Assembly: GCA_963966185.1 (NCBI GenBank) | Contig: CAWZYM010000149.1 | Location: forward strand, 518,729 to 582,728 | From: Rhabditoides inermis | Taxonomy: Eukaryota > Nematoda > Chromadorea > Rhabditida > Rhabditidae | Length of the DNA stretch: 64,000 nucleotides | Reading direction: 5' to 3' | Part shown: positions 46,401 to 60,280 of the stretch, piece by piece | Numbering within the stretch: the first letter of the stretch is position 1 | Layout of the letters: each line of letters starts with the position of its first letter | Program-made: the position numbers and the translations under genes | Notes under the pieces: model-generated | Told to the model about the DNA's origin: nothing | Database searches by the model: none | What the model saw: the letters and a program-made list of their open reading frames with translations, nothing else

Positions 46401-49400
46401 CACACTTGTGGTTTGAATAGTGGACGCGGCAGACAGCGTAGTCGTCGTATCAGTGGGGCTGCTCGAGGTTGGAATGAGCGTCGTCGAGTCAGCGGTGGAT
46501 GAATCCGTTTCTGTAGGTGTAGTTGCACCGGTCGTTTGCACACTTGTTGTTGGAATAGTTGATGTGACAGAGTGTGTTGTCGTCGTATCAGTGGAGTTGC
46601 TCGAGGTCGGAATGAGCGTCGTCGAGTCAACGGTAGATGAAGCCGTTTCTGTAATTGTAGTTTTACCGGTCGTTTGCACACTTGTAGTTGGAATAGTTGA
46701 CGCGGCCGTCGTATCAGTGGAGCTGCTCGAGGTTGGAGTGAGCGTCGTCGAGTCAGCGGTGGATGAAGCCGTTTCTATAGTTGTAGTTTCACCGGTCGTT
46801 TGCTCACTTGTGGTTGGCATGTCTGACGTGGCAGAGTGTGTTGTCGTCGTATCAGTGGAGCTGCTCGAGGTCGGAGTGACCGTCGTCAAGTCAGCGGTGG
46901 ATGAAGCCGTTTCTGTAGTTGTATTTTCACCGGTCAATTGCACACTTGTAGTTGGAAAAGTTGACGTGACAGAGTGTGTTGTCGTCGTATCAATAGAGCT
47001 GCTCGAGGTCGGAGTGAGCGTCGTCGAGTCAGCGGTGGATGAAGCTGTTTCTGTAGTTGTAGTTTCACCGGTCGTTTGCACACTTGTGAGTGGAATGGTT
47101 GATGCGGCAGAGAGCGTAGTCGTCGTATCAGCGGAGCTGCTCGAGGTCGGAGTGAGCGTCGTCGAGTCAGCGGTGGATGAAGCCGTTTCTGTAGTTGTAG
47201 TTTCACCGGTCGTTTGCACATTTGTTGTTGGCATGTCTGACGTGACAGAGTGTGTTGTCGTCGTATCAGTGGAGCTGCTCGAGGTCGGAGTGAGCGTCGT
47301 CGAGTCAGCGGTGAATGAATCCGCTTCTGTAGTTGTAGTTTCACCGGTCGTTTGCACACTTGTGGTTTGAATAGTAAACGCGGCAGACAGCGTAGTCGTC
47401 GTATGAGTGGAGCTGCTCGAGGTTGGAATGAGCGTCGTCGAGTCAGCGGTGGATGAATCCGTTTCTGTAGGTGTAGTTGCACCGGTCGTTTGCACACTTG
47501 TTGTTGGAATAGTTGACGCGGCCGTCGTATCAGTGGAGCTGCTCGAGGTTGGAGTGAGCGTCGTCGAGTCAGCGGTGGATGAAGCCGTTTCTGTAGTTGT
47601 AGTTTCACCGGTCGTTTGCTCACTTGTGGTTGGCGTGTCTGACGTGGCAGTGTGTGTTGTCGTCGTATCAGTAGAGCTGGTCGAGGTCGGAATGAGCGTC
47701 GTCAAGTCAACGGTAGATGAAGCCGTTTCTGTAATTGTAGTTTTACCGGTCGTTTGCACACTTGTAGTTGGAATAGTTGACGCGGCCGTCGTATCAGTGG
47801 AGCTACTCGAGGTTGGAGTGAGCGTCGTCGAGTCAGCGGTGAATGAAGCCGTTTCTGTAGTTGTAGTTTCACCGGTCGTTTGCTCACTTGTGGTTGGCAT
47901 GTCTGACGTGGCAGAGTGTGTTGTCGTCGTATCAGTGGAGCTGCTCGAGGTCGGAGTGACCGTCGTCAAGTCAGCGGTGGATGAAGCCGTTTCTGTTGGA
48001 AAAGTTGACGTGACAGAGTGTGTTGTCGTCGTATCAATGGAGCTGCTCAATCTGGGAGTGAGCGTCGTCGAGTCAGCGGTAGATGAATCCGTTTCTGTAG
48101 TTGTAGTTTCACCGGTCGTTTGCACACTTGTAGTTGAAAAAGTTGACGTGACAGAGTGTGTTGTCGTTGTATCAGTGGAGCTGCTCGATCTGGGAGTGAG
48201 CGTCGTCGAGTCAGCGGTCGATGAAGCCGTTTTTGTATATGTAGTTGCACCGGTCGTTTGCACACTTGTTGTTGGAATAGTTGACGCGGCCGTCGTATCA
48301 GTGGAGCTGCTCGAGGTTGGAGTGAGCGTCGTCGAGTCAGCGGTGGATGAAGCCGTTTCTGTAGTTGTAGTTTCACCGGTCGTTTGCTCACTAGTGGTTG
48401 GCATGTCTGACGTGGCAGTGTGTGTTGTCGTCGTATCAGTAGAGCTGGTCGAGGTCGGAATGAGCGTCGTCAAGTCAACGGTAGATGAAGCCGTTTCTGT
48501 AATTGTAGTTTTACCGGTCGTTTGCACACTTGTAGTTGGAATAGTTGACGCGGCCGTCGTATCAGTGGAGCTGCTCGAGGTTGGAGTGAGCGTCGTCGAG
48601 TCAGCGGTGAATGAAGCCGTTTCTGTAGTTGTAGTTTCACCGGTCGTTTGCTCACTTGTGGTTGGCATGTCTGACAAGGCAGAGTGTGTTGTCGTCGTAT
48701 CAGTGGAGCTGCTCGAGGTCGGAGTGACCGTCGTCAAGTTAGCGGTGGATGAAGCCGTTTCTGTAGTTGTACTTTCACCAGTCGTTTGCACACTTGTAGT
48801 TGGAAAAGTTGACGTGACAGAGTGTGTTGTCGTCGTATCAATGGAGCTGCTCAATCTGGGAGTGAGCGTCGTCGAGTCAGCGGTAGATGAATCCGTTTCT
48901 GTAGTTGTAGTTTCACCGGTCGTTTGCACACTTGTAGTTGAAAAAGTTGACGTGACAGAGTGTGTTGTCGTTGTATCAGTGGAGCTGCTCGATCTGGGAG
49001 TGAGCGTCGTCGAGTCAGCGGTCGATGAAGCCGTTTTTGTATATGTAGTTGCACCGGTCGTTTGCACACTTGTTGTTGGAACAGTTGACGCGGCCGTCGT
49101 ATCAGTGGAGCTGCTCGAGGTCGGAGTGAGCGTCGTCGAGTCAGCGGTGGTTGAAACCGTTTCTGTAGTTGTAGTTTCACCGGTCGTTTGTTCACTTGTG
49201 GTTGGCTTGACTGACGTGACAGAGTGTGTTGTCGTCGTATCAGTGGAGCTGCTCGAGGTCGGAGTGAGCGTCGTCAAGTCAGCGATGGATGAATTCGTTT
49301 CTGTAGTTGTAGTTTCACCGGTCGTTTGCACACTTGTGGTTTGAATAGTTGACGCGGCAGAGAGCGTAGTCGTCGTATTAGTGGAGCTGCTCGAGGTCGG

Positions 49401-52400
49401 AATGAGCGTCGTCGAGTCAGCGGTGGATGAAGCCGTTTCTGTAGTTGTAGTTTCACCGGTCGTTTGCACTTTTGTGGTTGAAATAGTTGACGCGGCCGTC
49501 GTATCAGTGGAGCTGCTCGAGGTCGGAGTGAGCGTTGTCGAGTCAGCGGTGGATGAAGCCGTTTCTGTTGTTGTAGTTTTACCGGTCGTTTGCACACTTG
49601 TGGTCAGAATGGCTGACGTGACAGAATTTGTTGTCGTCGTATCAGTGGAGCTGCTCGAGGTCGGAATGAGCGTCGTCGAGTCAACGGTGGACGAAGCCGT
49701 TTCTGTAGTTGTAGTTTCACCGGTCGTTTGCACTTTTGTGGTTGGAATAGTTGACGCGGCCGTCGTATCAGTGGAGCTGCTCGAGGTCGGAGTGAGCGTT
49801 GTCGAGTCAGCGGTGGATGAATCCGTTTCTGTAGTTGTAGTTTCACCGGTCGTTTGCACACTTGTGGTTGGCATGTCTGACGTGACAGAGTGTGTTGTCG
49901 TCGTATCAGTGGAGCTGATCGAGGTCGGAATGAGCGTCGTCGAGACAGCGGTGGATGAAGTCGTTTCTGTAGTTGTAGTTTCACCGGTCGTTTGCACACT
50001 TGTGGTTGGCATGTTTGACGTGACAGAGTGTGTTGTAGTCGTATCAGTGGAGCTGCTCGAGGTCGGAGTGAGCGTTGTCGAGTCAGCGGTGGATGAATCC
50101 GTTTCTGTAGTTGTAGTTTCACCGGTCGTTTGCACACTTGTGGTTGGCATGTCTGACGTGACAGAGTGTGTTGTCGTCGTATCAGTGGAGCTGATCGAGG
50201 TCGGAATGAGCGTCGTCGAGACAGCGGTGGATGAAGTCGTTTCTGTAGTTGTAGTTTCACCGGTCGTTTGCACACTTGTGGTTGGCATGTTTGACGTGAC
50301 AGAGTGTGTTGTCGTCGTATCAGTGAAGCTGCTCGATCTCGGAGTGAGCGTCGTCGAGTCAGCGGTGGATGAAGCCGTTTCTGTAGTTGTAGTTTCACCG
50401 GTCGTTTGCTCACTTGTGGTTGGCATGTCTGACGTGACAGAGTAAGTTGTCGTCGTATCAGTGGAGCTGCCCGATCTCGGAGTGAGCGTCGTCGAGTCAG
50501 CGGTGGATGAATCCTTTTCTGTAGTTGTAGTTTCACCGGTTGTTTGCACACTTGTGGGTGGAATAGTTGACGCGGCCGTCGTATCAGTGGAGCTGCTCGA
50601 GGTCGGAATGAGCGTCGTCGAGTCAGCGGTGGTTGAAGCCGTTTCTGTAGGTGTAATTGCACCGGTCGTTTGCACACTTGTTGTTGGAATAATTGACGCG
50701 GCCGTCGTGTCAGTGGAGCTGCTCGAGGTCGGAGTGAGCGTCGTCGAGTCAGCGGTGGATGAAGCCGTTTCTGTAGTTGTAGTTTCACCGGTCGTTTGCA
50801 CACTTGTGGTTGGCATGTCTGACGTGACAGAGTGTGTTGTCGTCGTATCAGTGGAGCTGCTCGAGGTCGGATTGAGCTTCGTCGAGTCAACGGTAGATGA
50901 AGCCGTTTCTGTAATTGTAGTTTCACCGGTCGTTTGCACACTTGTGGTTGGAATAATTGACGCGGCCGTCGTATCAGTGGAGCTGCTCGAGGTCGGAATG
51001 AGCGTCGTCGAGTCAGCGGTGGATAGAGCCGTTTCTGTAGATGTAGTTGCACCGGTCGTTTGCACACTTGTTGTTGGAATAGTTGACGCGGCCGTCGTAT
51101 CAATGGAGCTGCTCAATCTGGGAGTGAGCGTCGTCGAGTCAGCGGTAGATGAATCCGTTTCTGTAGTTGTAGTTTCACCGGTCGTTTGCACACTTGTAGT
51201 TGAAAAAGTTGACGTGACAGAGTGTGTTGTCGTTGTATCAGTGGAGCTGCTCGATCTGGGAGTGAGCGTCGTCGAGTCAGCGGTCGATGAAGCCGTTTTT
51301 GTATATGTAGTTGCACCGGTCGTTTGCACACTTGTTGTTGGAACAGTTGACGCGGCCGTCGTATCAGTGGAGCTGCTCGAGGTCGGAGTGAGCGTCGTCG
51401 AGTCAGCGGTGGTTGAAACCGTTTCTGTAGTTGTAGTTTCACCGGTCGTTTGTTCACTTGTGGTTGGCTTGACTGACGTGACAGAGTGTGTTGTCGTCGT
51501 ATCAGTGGAGCTGCTCGAGGTCGGAGTGAGCGTCGTCAAGTCAGCGATGGATGAATTCGTTTCTGTAGTTGTAGTTTCACCGGTCGTTTGCACACTTGTG
51601 GTTTGAATAGTTGACGCGGCAGAGAGCGTAGTCGTCGTATTAGTGGAGCTGCTCGAGGTCGGAATGAGCGTCGTCGAGTCAGCGGTGGATGAAGCCGTTT
51701 CTGTAGTTGTAGTTTCACCGGTCGTTTGCACTTTTGTGGTTGAAATAGTTGACGCGGCCGTCGTATCAGTGGAGCTGCTCGAGGTCGGAGTGAGCGTTGT
51801 CGAGTCAGCGGTGGATGAAGCCGTTTCTGTTGTTGTAGTTTTACCGGTCGTTTGCACACTTGTGGTCAGAATGGCTGACGTGACAGAATTTGTTGTCGTC
51901 GTATCAGTGGAGCTGCTCGAGGTCGGAATGAGCGTCGTCGAGTCAACGGTGGACGAAGCCGTTTCTGTAGTTGTAGTTTCACCGGTCGTTTGCACTTTTG
52001 TGGTTGGAATAGTTGACGCGGCCGTCGTATCAGTGGAGCTGCTCGAGGTCGGAGTGAGCGTTGTCGAGTCAGCGGTGGATGAATCCGTTTCTGTAGTTGT
52101 AGTTTCACCGGTCGTTTGCACACTTGTGGTTGGCATGTCTGACGTGACAGAGTGTGTTGTCGTCGTATCAGTGGAGCTGATCGAGGTCGGAATGAGCGTC
52201 GTCGAGACAGCGGTGGATGAAGTCGTTTCTGTAGTTGTAGTTTCACCGGTCGTTTGCACACTTGTGGTTGGCATGTTTGACGTGACAGAGTGTGTTGTAG
52301 TCGTATCAGTGGAGCTGCTCGAGGTCGGAGTGAGCGTTGTCGAGTCAGCGGTGGATGAATCCGTTTCTGTAGTTGTAGTTTCACCGGTCGTTTGCACACT

Positions 52401-55296
52401 TGTGGTTGGCATGTCTGACGTGACAGAGTGTGTTGTCGTCGTATCAGTGGAGCTGATCGAGGTCGGAATGAGCGTCGTCGAGACAGCGGTGGATGAAGTC
52501 GTTTCTGTAGTTGTAGTTTCACCGGTCGTTTGCACACTTGTGGTTGGCATGTTTGACGTGACAGAGTGTGTTGTCGTCGTATCAGTGAAGCTGCTCGATC
52601 TCGGAGTGAGCGTCGTCGAGTCAGCGGTGGATGAAGCCGTTTCTGTAGTTGTAGTTTCACCGGTCGTTTGCTCACTTGTGGTTGGCATGTCTGACGTGAC
52701 AGAGTAAGTTGTCGTCGTATCAGTGGAGCTGCCCGATCTCGGAGTGAGCGTCGTCGAGTCAGCGGTGGATGAATCCTTTTCTGTAGTTGTAGTTTCACCG
52801 GTTGTTTGCACACTTGTGGGTGGAATAGTTGACGCGGCCGTCGTATCAGTGGAGCTGCTCGAGGTCGGAATGAGCGTCGTCGAGTCAGCGGTGGTTGAAG
52901 CCGTTTCTGTAGGTGTAATTGCACCGGTCGTTTGCACACTTGTTGTTGGAATAATTGACGCGGCCGTCGTGTCAGTGGAGCTGCTCGAGGTCGGAGTGAG
53001 CGTCGTCGAGTCAGCGGTGGATGAAGCCGTTTCTGTAGTTGTAGTTTCACCGGTCGTTTGCACACTTGTGGTTGGCATGTCTGACGTGACAGAGTGTGTT
53101 GTCGTCGTATCAGTGGAGCTGCTCGAGGTCGGATTGAGCTTCGTCGAGTCAACGGTAGATGAAGCCGTTTCTGTAATTGTAGTTTCACCGGTCGTTTGCA
53201 CACTTGTGGTTGGAATAATTGACGCGGCCGTCGTATCAGTGGAGCTGCTCGAGGTCGGAATGAGCGTCGTCGAGTCAGCGGTGGATAGAGCCGTTTCTGT
53301 AGATGTAGTTGCACCGGTCGTTTGCACACTTGTTGTTGGAATAGTTGACGCGGCCGTCGTATCAGTGGAGCTGCTCGAGGTCGGAGTGAGCGTCGTCGAG
53401 TCAGCGGTGGATGAAGCCGTTTCTGTAGTTGTAGTTTCACCGGTCGTTTGCACACTTGTGGGTGGAATGGTTGATGCGGCAGAGAGCGTAGTCGTCGTAT
53501 CAGCGGAGCTGCTCGAGGTCAGAGTGAGCGTCGTCGAGTCAGCGGTGGATGGAGCCGTTTCTGTAGTACTAGTTTCACCGGTCGTTTGCACACTCGTGGT
53601 TGGCATGTCTGACGTGACAGAGTGTGTTGTCGTCGTATCAGTGGAGCTGCTCGAGGTCGGGATGAGCGTCGTCGAGTCAGCGGTGGATGAAGCCGTTTCT
53701 GTATATGTAGTTGCACCGGTCGTTTGCCCACTTGTTGTTAGCATGTCTGACGTGACAGAGTGTGTTGTCGTCGTATCAGTGAAGCTGTTCGAGGTCGGAG
53801 TGAGCGTCGTCGAGTCAGCGGTGGATGAATCCGTTTCTGTAGTTGTAGTTTCACCGGTCGTTTGCACACTTGTGGTTTGAATAGTGGACGCGTCAGACAG
53901 CGTAGTCGTCGTATCAGTGGATCTGCTCGAGGTTGGAATGAGCGTCGTCGAGTCAGCGGTGGATGAATCCGTTTCTGTAGGTGTAGTTGCACCGGTCGTT
54001 TGCACACTTGTTGTTGGAATAGTTGACGTGACAGAGTATGTTGTCGTCGTATCAGTGGAGCTGCTCGAGGTCGGAGTGAGCGTCGTCGAGTCAACGGTAG
54101 ATGAAGCCGTTTCTGTAATTGTAGTTTTACCGGTCGTTTGCACGTTTGTAGTTGGAATAGTTGACGCGGCCGTCGTATCAGTGGAGCTGCTCGAGGTTAG
54201 AGTGAGCGTCGTCGAGTCAGCTGTGGATGAAGCCGTTTCTGTAGTTGTAGTTTCACCGGTCGTTTGCTCACTTGTGGTTGGCATGTCTGACGTGGCAGAG
54301 TGTGTTGTCGTCGTATCAGTGGAGCTGCTCGAGGTCAGAGTGACCGTCGTCAAGTCAGCGGTGGATGAAGCCGTTTCTGTAGTTGTACTTTCAACGGTCG
54401 TTTGCACACTTGTAGTTGGAAAAGTTGACGTGACAGAGTGTGTTGTCGTCGTATCAGTGGAGCTGCTCGATCTGGGAGTGAGCGTCGTCGTGTCAGCGGT
54501 GGATGAATCCGTTTCTGTAGTTGTAGTTTCACCGGTCGTTTGCACACTTGTAGTTGAAAAAGTTGACGTGACAGAGTGTGTTGTCGTTGTATCAGTGGAG
54601 CTGCTCGATCTGGGAGTGAGCGTTGTCGAGTCAGCGGTGGATGAAGCCGTTTCTGTATATGTAGTTGCACCGGTCGTTTGCACACTTGTTGTTGGAACAG
54701 TTGACGCGGCCGTCGTATCAGTGGAGCTGCTTGAGGTCGGAGTGAGCGTCGTCGAGTCAGCGGTGGTTGAAACCGTTTCTGTAGTTGTAGTTTCACAGGT
54801 CGTTTGTTCACTTGTGGTTGGCTTTTCTGACGTGACAGATTGTGTTGTCGTCGTATCAGTGGAGCTGCTCGAGGTCGGAGTGAGCGTCGTCAAGTCAGCG
54901 GTGGATGAATTCGTTTCTGTAGTTGTAGTTTCACCGGTCGTTTGCACACTTGTGGTTGGCATGGCTGACGTGACAGAGTGTGTTGTCGTCGTATCAGTGG
55001 AGCTGATCGAGGTCGGAATGAGCGTCGTCGAGACAACGGTGGATGAAGCCGTTTCTGTAGTTGTAGTTTCACCGGTCGTTTGCACTTTTGTGGTTGGAAT
55101 AGTTGACGCGGCCGTCGTCTCAGTGGAGCTGCTCGAGGTCGGAGTGAGCGTCGTCGAGTCAACGGTGGATGAAGCTTTTTGAGTTGTTGTGGCTTTGTTG
55201 GTTGGCTCGACACGTGTTGATGGAATAGTGGACGTGGCGGATATTGTAGTCGTTAATCCTGTCGCTTGCATGGTTGCAGTAGATGGAGCAGCTTTT
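37456..55296 (-). CDS. Giant mucin-like gene, exon A (42/46-residue Ser/Thr repeats)
   Basis: One uninterrupted minus-strand frame of about 5,950 codons made almost wholly of Ser/Thr repeats. The core of each unit is TTSVQTTGETTTTETASS followed by TADSTTLTPTSSSS. In the 42-residue unit 27 residues (64%) are Ser or Thr. The first ~60 residues and the last ~110 (about 37456-37800) are less regular, and the end reads TTILPTNRPTFEPTTR. The frame meets a TAG at 37446, but a donor (CG|GTATAT, exon end 37456) in phase 2 joins in frame to exon B. I take the 5' end at 55296, behind a TTGCAG acceptor, also phase 2. An ATG at 55343 in the same frame is an alternative start but gives no signal peptide. 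Such composition is typical of densely O-glycosylated extracellular mucins. No transmembrane segment, globular domain or regular cysteine pattern is visible. Coding nature and strand are well supported; the biological role is inferred from composition only. Confidence 0.8.
41868..46260. repeat. 2.5-kb duplication with a 666-bp internal deletion in exon A
   Basis: 41868-43220 matches 44394-45746 at offset 2,526, with only scattered substitutions. From 43861 the match resumes at 45721 with offset 1,860, so the right copy lacks 666 bp (a multiple of 3). A shared diagnostic is CACCGGTCGTTCGCACAC at both left edges. Confidence 0.8.
48834..53357. repeat. Perfect-looking 2,262-bp tandem duplication in exon A
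   Basis: 48834-51095 is followed directly by 51096-53357. In the stretches compared base by base, and in all encoded frames, the two copies are the same, including rare variants (TGAATTCG, GTCAGAATGGC, CTTGACTGACG). 2,262 is divisible by 3, so the frame is kept. Confidence 0.85.
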
Positions 55297-56290
55297 CTGC
55301 AACATATTTTGTCACTTCCGCCACCACTCAATCCCAAACACATATGAAACACTTATATACACTATGGAGGCATTTATTATAAACATGGTTTATTGTTATT
55401 TCTCTTGCAGTGACTCTGTGCTAGTGCATAGACATATTATGTGCCTGTGAGTGCGGTGGACATGTGTACATACGGCAATCACTGCACACAACATCGAGAT
55501 AGACACTAGGTAACATTTACACAAATTTGTGTGGAAATGGTTCGCAGAGGGCTTGGGTCGAAGTACACACACGAAAACGACATGTCGCGAGAAGATGACT
55601 GTAAAGTTTACAAATGTTAGATCACGAAAGACATAAGAGAGGAAGAATGCGCGAGTTGACCGCGAAAAAATTGGAGGCGCTTGTTTCAGGCAGGTACAAA
55701 AAAGAGGCAGATATAACATATTTTAACAAAATTTTGCGACAGCGAGATAGAAGGAGAACGTTTAAAATAAAGTAAATGCGAGAGCGGTCGAGCGCGTGTA
55801 TAGAAAAGAGGGAAAGAGGAAGAGAGGAAGAAAGAGATGCGAGAGCAGACGGAGAAGAAAAACAGAGAAGAGAAATCATTGAGCGCGTCAAAACATCAGA
55901 AAGTGTTACAAAATACATCAATTAGGAGTAACAAAAACATATTTCACATGCGAATAACATGACATTACATGAGACATGAGATTTTTTTTAATATAGATTT
56001 GAACTTTGAAAGAAAAAAGCGCGCGCAAAAATTGAAAGAGCGCATGCAAGCCAGAGATCGAAAGAGTGAGTAAGAGAGAAAGAGATTGCGTGTTTTGAAT
56101 AGTCGTACGCGATAGAATGTAATATATAAAAAAGACACGTTTTTCGAGAAAATGATACAATAATATAAATATAACTCATGAATCACATTATCGCACAACT
56201 TCCAAACCTTTGCTCTGAAAAACTTTATTAGATTTCTTCAAACTCACCTTTTTGTTCACTTACCTTGAACTTGGACACGCTCAAACAACC
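55297..56290. other. No supported gene; presumed intron or upstream region of the giant mucin
   Basis: AT-rich sequence with no convincing coding exon. The minus strand has a TATATAA motif near 55360 and purine/pyrimidine-biased tracts at 55.8-56.1 kb. Good minus-strand donors sit at its right end (GTTCAAG|GTAAGTG at 56263, AAAAAG|GTGAGT at 56246), suggesting an upstream exon, but I cannot define its coding content. Confidence 0.4.
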
Positions 56291-57011
56291 TTACCTCAAG
56301 TGAAAAATCGTGAGAGCAAAAACAGTAAAGTGTTCACTCTTTCTCGCGCTTGGCAAGAAAGAGTGTTGCTCTTCCAGCCACCTACCATTCGTCTTCCATC
56401 GTCGCTGATCGACCATGGAACAGCAAACTCGACGCAGAACAGTAAACGCGTGGTCAGTCTCTTCGAAACAGACTCTTCGATACGGTTGTGAAAGTGTTTT
56501 CAAAGAGACTGTCCGCAAGTAGTTTCCGGCCAGTCGATCAACTAGGACCCACCCGGTGGTGCTTTGTGTTGGTGTAGCCGTGCTCGCTGTGGTGCGACGC
56601 GTGCGATGGTGGTGCTGATGGTGATGGTGACCTCCTCCACCCACCTGCAGAATTTTTTTCTGGTTTACACTGAAAATTTCGATATTAAAGGATGTATCCG
56701 GGCAACATTTGTTTATGCCATAGTTTTTGCTTTGAAAGATGACTTTCATAATGGCTAGAAACACCTACTAGATGAAAAGTTCTAAAAAAAATTGTTTGAA
56801 ATGAATTATCGCCGAAAATACAGGATTAGTCCATATTGGAGTTAGGCTATAACTAGCTGAAAAATGAAGTTTTTAAAAATCGGTCAACGCAGTTCCGGGG
56901 AACTCTCAAAAGCATTGCAATGATCCATTGAACACATTTTGATATCTTTTGAAATAACAGAGATATTGCGACTTGAAAGACGTCTCAGGGACTTCGTGGC
57001 GAGACCAATTT
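56291..57011 (-). other. Unresolved stretch; possible 5' exon of the mucin gene
   Basis: A minus-strand frame of about 157 codons (from 56764) ends beside a donor, TTGAG|GTAAGG at 56294, in phase 2. That matches the acceptor of exon A. It includes a His-rich run and a diverged inverted-repeat element, and has no signal peptide. It may be an exon, but it is equally compatible with a chance frame over repeat DNA. Nothing recognisable is seen at 56770-57011. Confidence 0.25.
56455..56511. repeat. Inverted-repeat element, copy 1
   Basis: Left arm CAGTCTCTTCGAAAC (56455-56469) and right arm GTTTTCAAAGAGACTG (56496-56511) are near-perfect inverse complements. A second, diverged copy is at 57047-57135. 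Possibly a miniature foldback or MITE-like element. Confidence 0.55.
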
Positions 57012-59206
<2,195 letters not shown>

Positions 59207-59216
59207 CTAGAAACAA
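59207..59216 (-). promoter_or_regulatory. 3' splice acceptor directly before the ShKT start codon (candidate trans-splice site)
   Basis: On the minus strand TGTTTCTAG lies immediately before ATG. In nematodes this arrangement commonly marks spliced-leader addition. A conventional 5' UTR intron is the alternative. Confidence 0.5.
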
Positions 59217-60274
59217 GTGAATGAAAGCTGCTTGAATGCTACTGGAACGAGTGAAAAACGAGCCGAAATGCGCTGGTCGAGGCTGTTCGTTGGACAATGC
59301 TGGATGGGTGGCGCGACGGGCAACGGCTACCGTACAGCGCGCGCGTGTTTGTGCAGCCGTGGTGTGAAACATGCAGTCGGGTGTACAAGCTGTGTTTGCA
59401 TTGTTCCTCGCTCCGAATTTGGTGGATGCCACACACAAAAAAAACGCGAGCCGACATGATCTTTCGACATCCACGTTGCGGTGTTTCTATGAAAATCGGG
59501 TGGGGAAAATATGTGGGGACTGTGTACCGTACTCTCAACCCTAGACGTATGATGTATGCAGATACATTTTAGCATTTCCTAAGAAAACCTTGGGGTTCGA
59601 GGTACATATATTTGCAGCCAGCGGGAAACGGTCACCTTGAAACGCGCCTTTCTACCTCCTCCTCCTCTCTTCGCTCGGCCGCCCATCTTTTCCGATTTCA
59701 AGTGGATCAATGCAACCTTCCGGCCGAAACCATAATCGGTCACTACGCTGGACCGTAGCCCCGTGTCATTCTGATCTCGCCAGCCCCCACACTTTCTGAC
59801 CGCCACTATGTGCCAGTCAGACCACTTCGTTACCAGTAGAACCGTCTACCGCATTATTGGTTCAATCATGCAGAGTCGGCAGGTGTGAGCGGTACAAAAG
59901 CGGCGCGCTCGGTTTCCGTTCACTCTCTCTCTCTCTCACTCTCACTCTATAGGAACACGTTTGTGTAGTGTGGATCGATGGAGAGTGAAAGCGCGCCTTG
60001 GAACGCGCGCGGGATGGATAGATCGAGCGGTCAGTGTGACCCCGATCCCCCTAGCGTACACCCTCTGCGACATGCAATGTGCGTGATATGCGTGTTCACT
60101 TTCGCTTTTTGCTGCCGGTTGCAAACTGTGTGTACCTTCCTCCTTGATTGCATCAACCAGTTTCAATTTGTGTTTCACCTGTCGCCGCCTCGCTGGTTGC
60201 CCTCATTTCTCCGTACGGTCGTGTTCTAGTCGGTTGATGATGTATGGGTAGTCGTTCTCATCTTCTCTTTGCAG
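59217..60274. promoter_or_regulatory. Divergent upstream region between the ShKT gene and the reductase gene
   Basis: About 1 kb without a supported coding exon. Toward the reductase there is a TATA-like TACAAAAG at 59893-59900, followed by a CT tract (59921-59948) and TCTATAG. An ATG at 59978 opens 17 codons before a poor donor (GTCAGT) and could be a 5' exon. I see no clear binding-site array. Confidence 0.4.
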
Positions 60275-60280
60275 CAGGTC

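Larger units (their letters stand above)
37800..55180 (-). repeat. Exon A 126/138-bp coding repeat array
   Basis: About 130 tandem units of 42 or 46 residues. Units differ at one module: TDTTAASTIPTTSVQ in the short type, TDTTTTHSVTSDMPTTSVQ in the long type. The complement contains the constant motif CACCGGTCGTTTGCAC in nearly every unit. Confidence 0.88.

Noticed and set aside
13480..55182. Many plus-strand frames of 60-650 codons reading METLDELSVVEV or VESAVDEAVSVVVVSPVV
   Set aside because: Antisense shadows of the exon A-C repeats. They break at random units, begin inside repeats and lack splice or promoter context.
37787..55213. Minus-strand Arg/Leu/Pro/Gln-rich frames (KRPVKLQLQKRLHPPLTRR type)
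   Set aside because: Out-of-frame readings of the same mucin units (ACN/TCN shifted). Interrupted at unit variants, whereas the Ser/Thr frame is unbroken.
56252..56758. Plus-strand frames near 56.3-56.7 kb
   Set aside because: Short, no motif, and overlapping an inverted-repeat element; better splice signals lie on the minus strand.
59217..59880. Several 60-100 codon frames on both strands between the divergent genes
   Set aside because: Overlapping, unrelated in composition to any family and without splice context; treated as intergenic.
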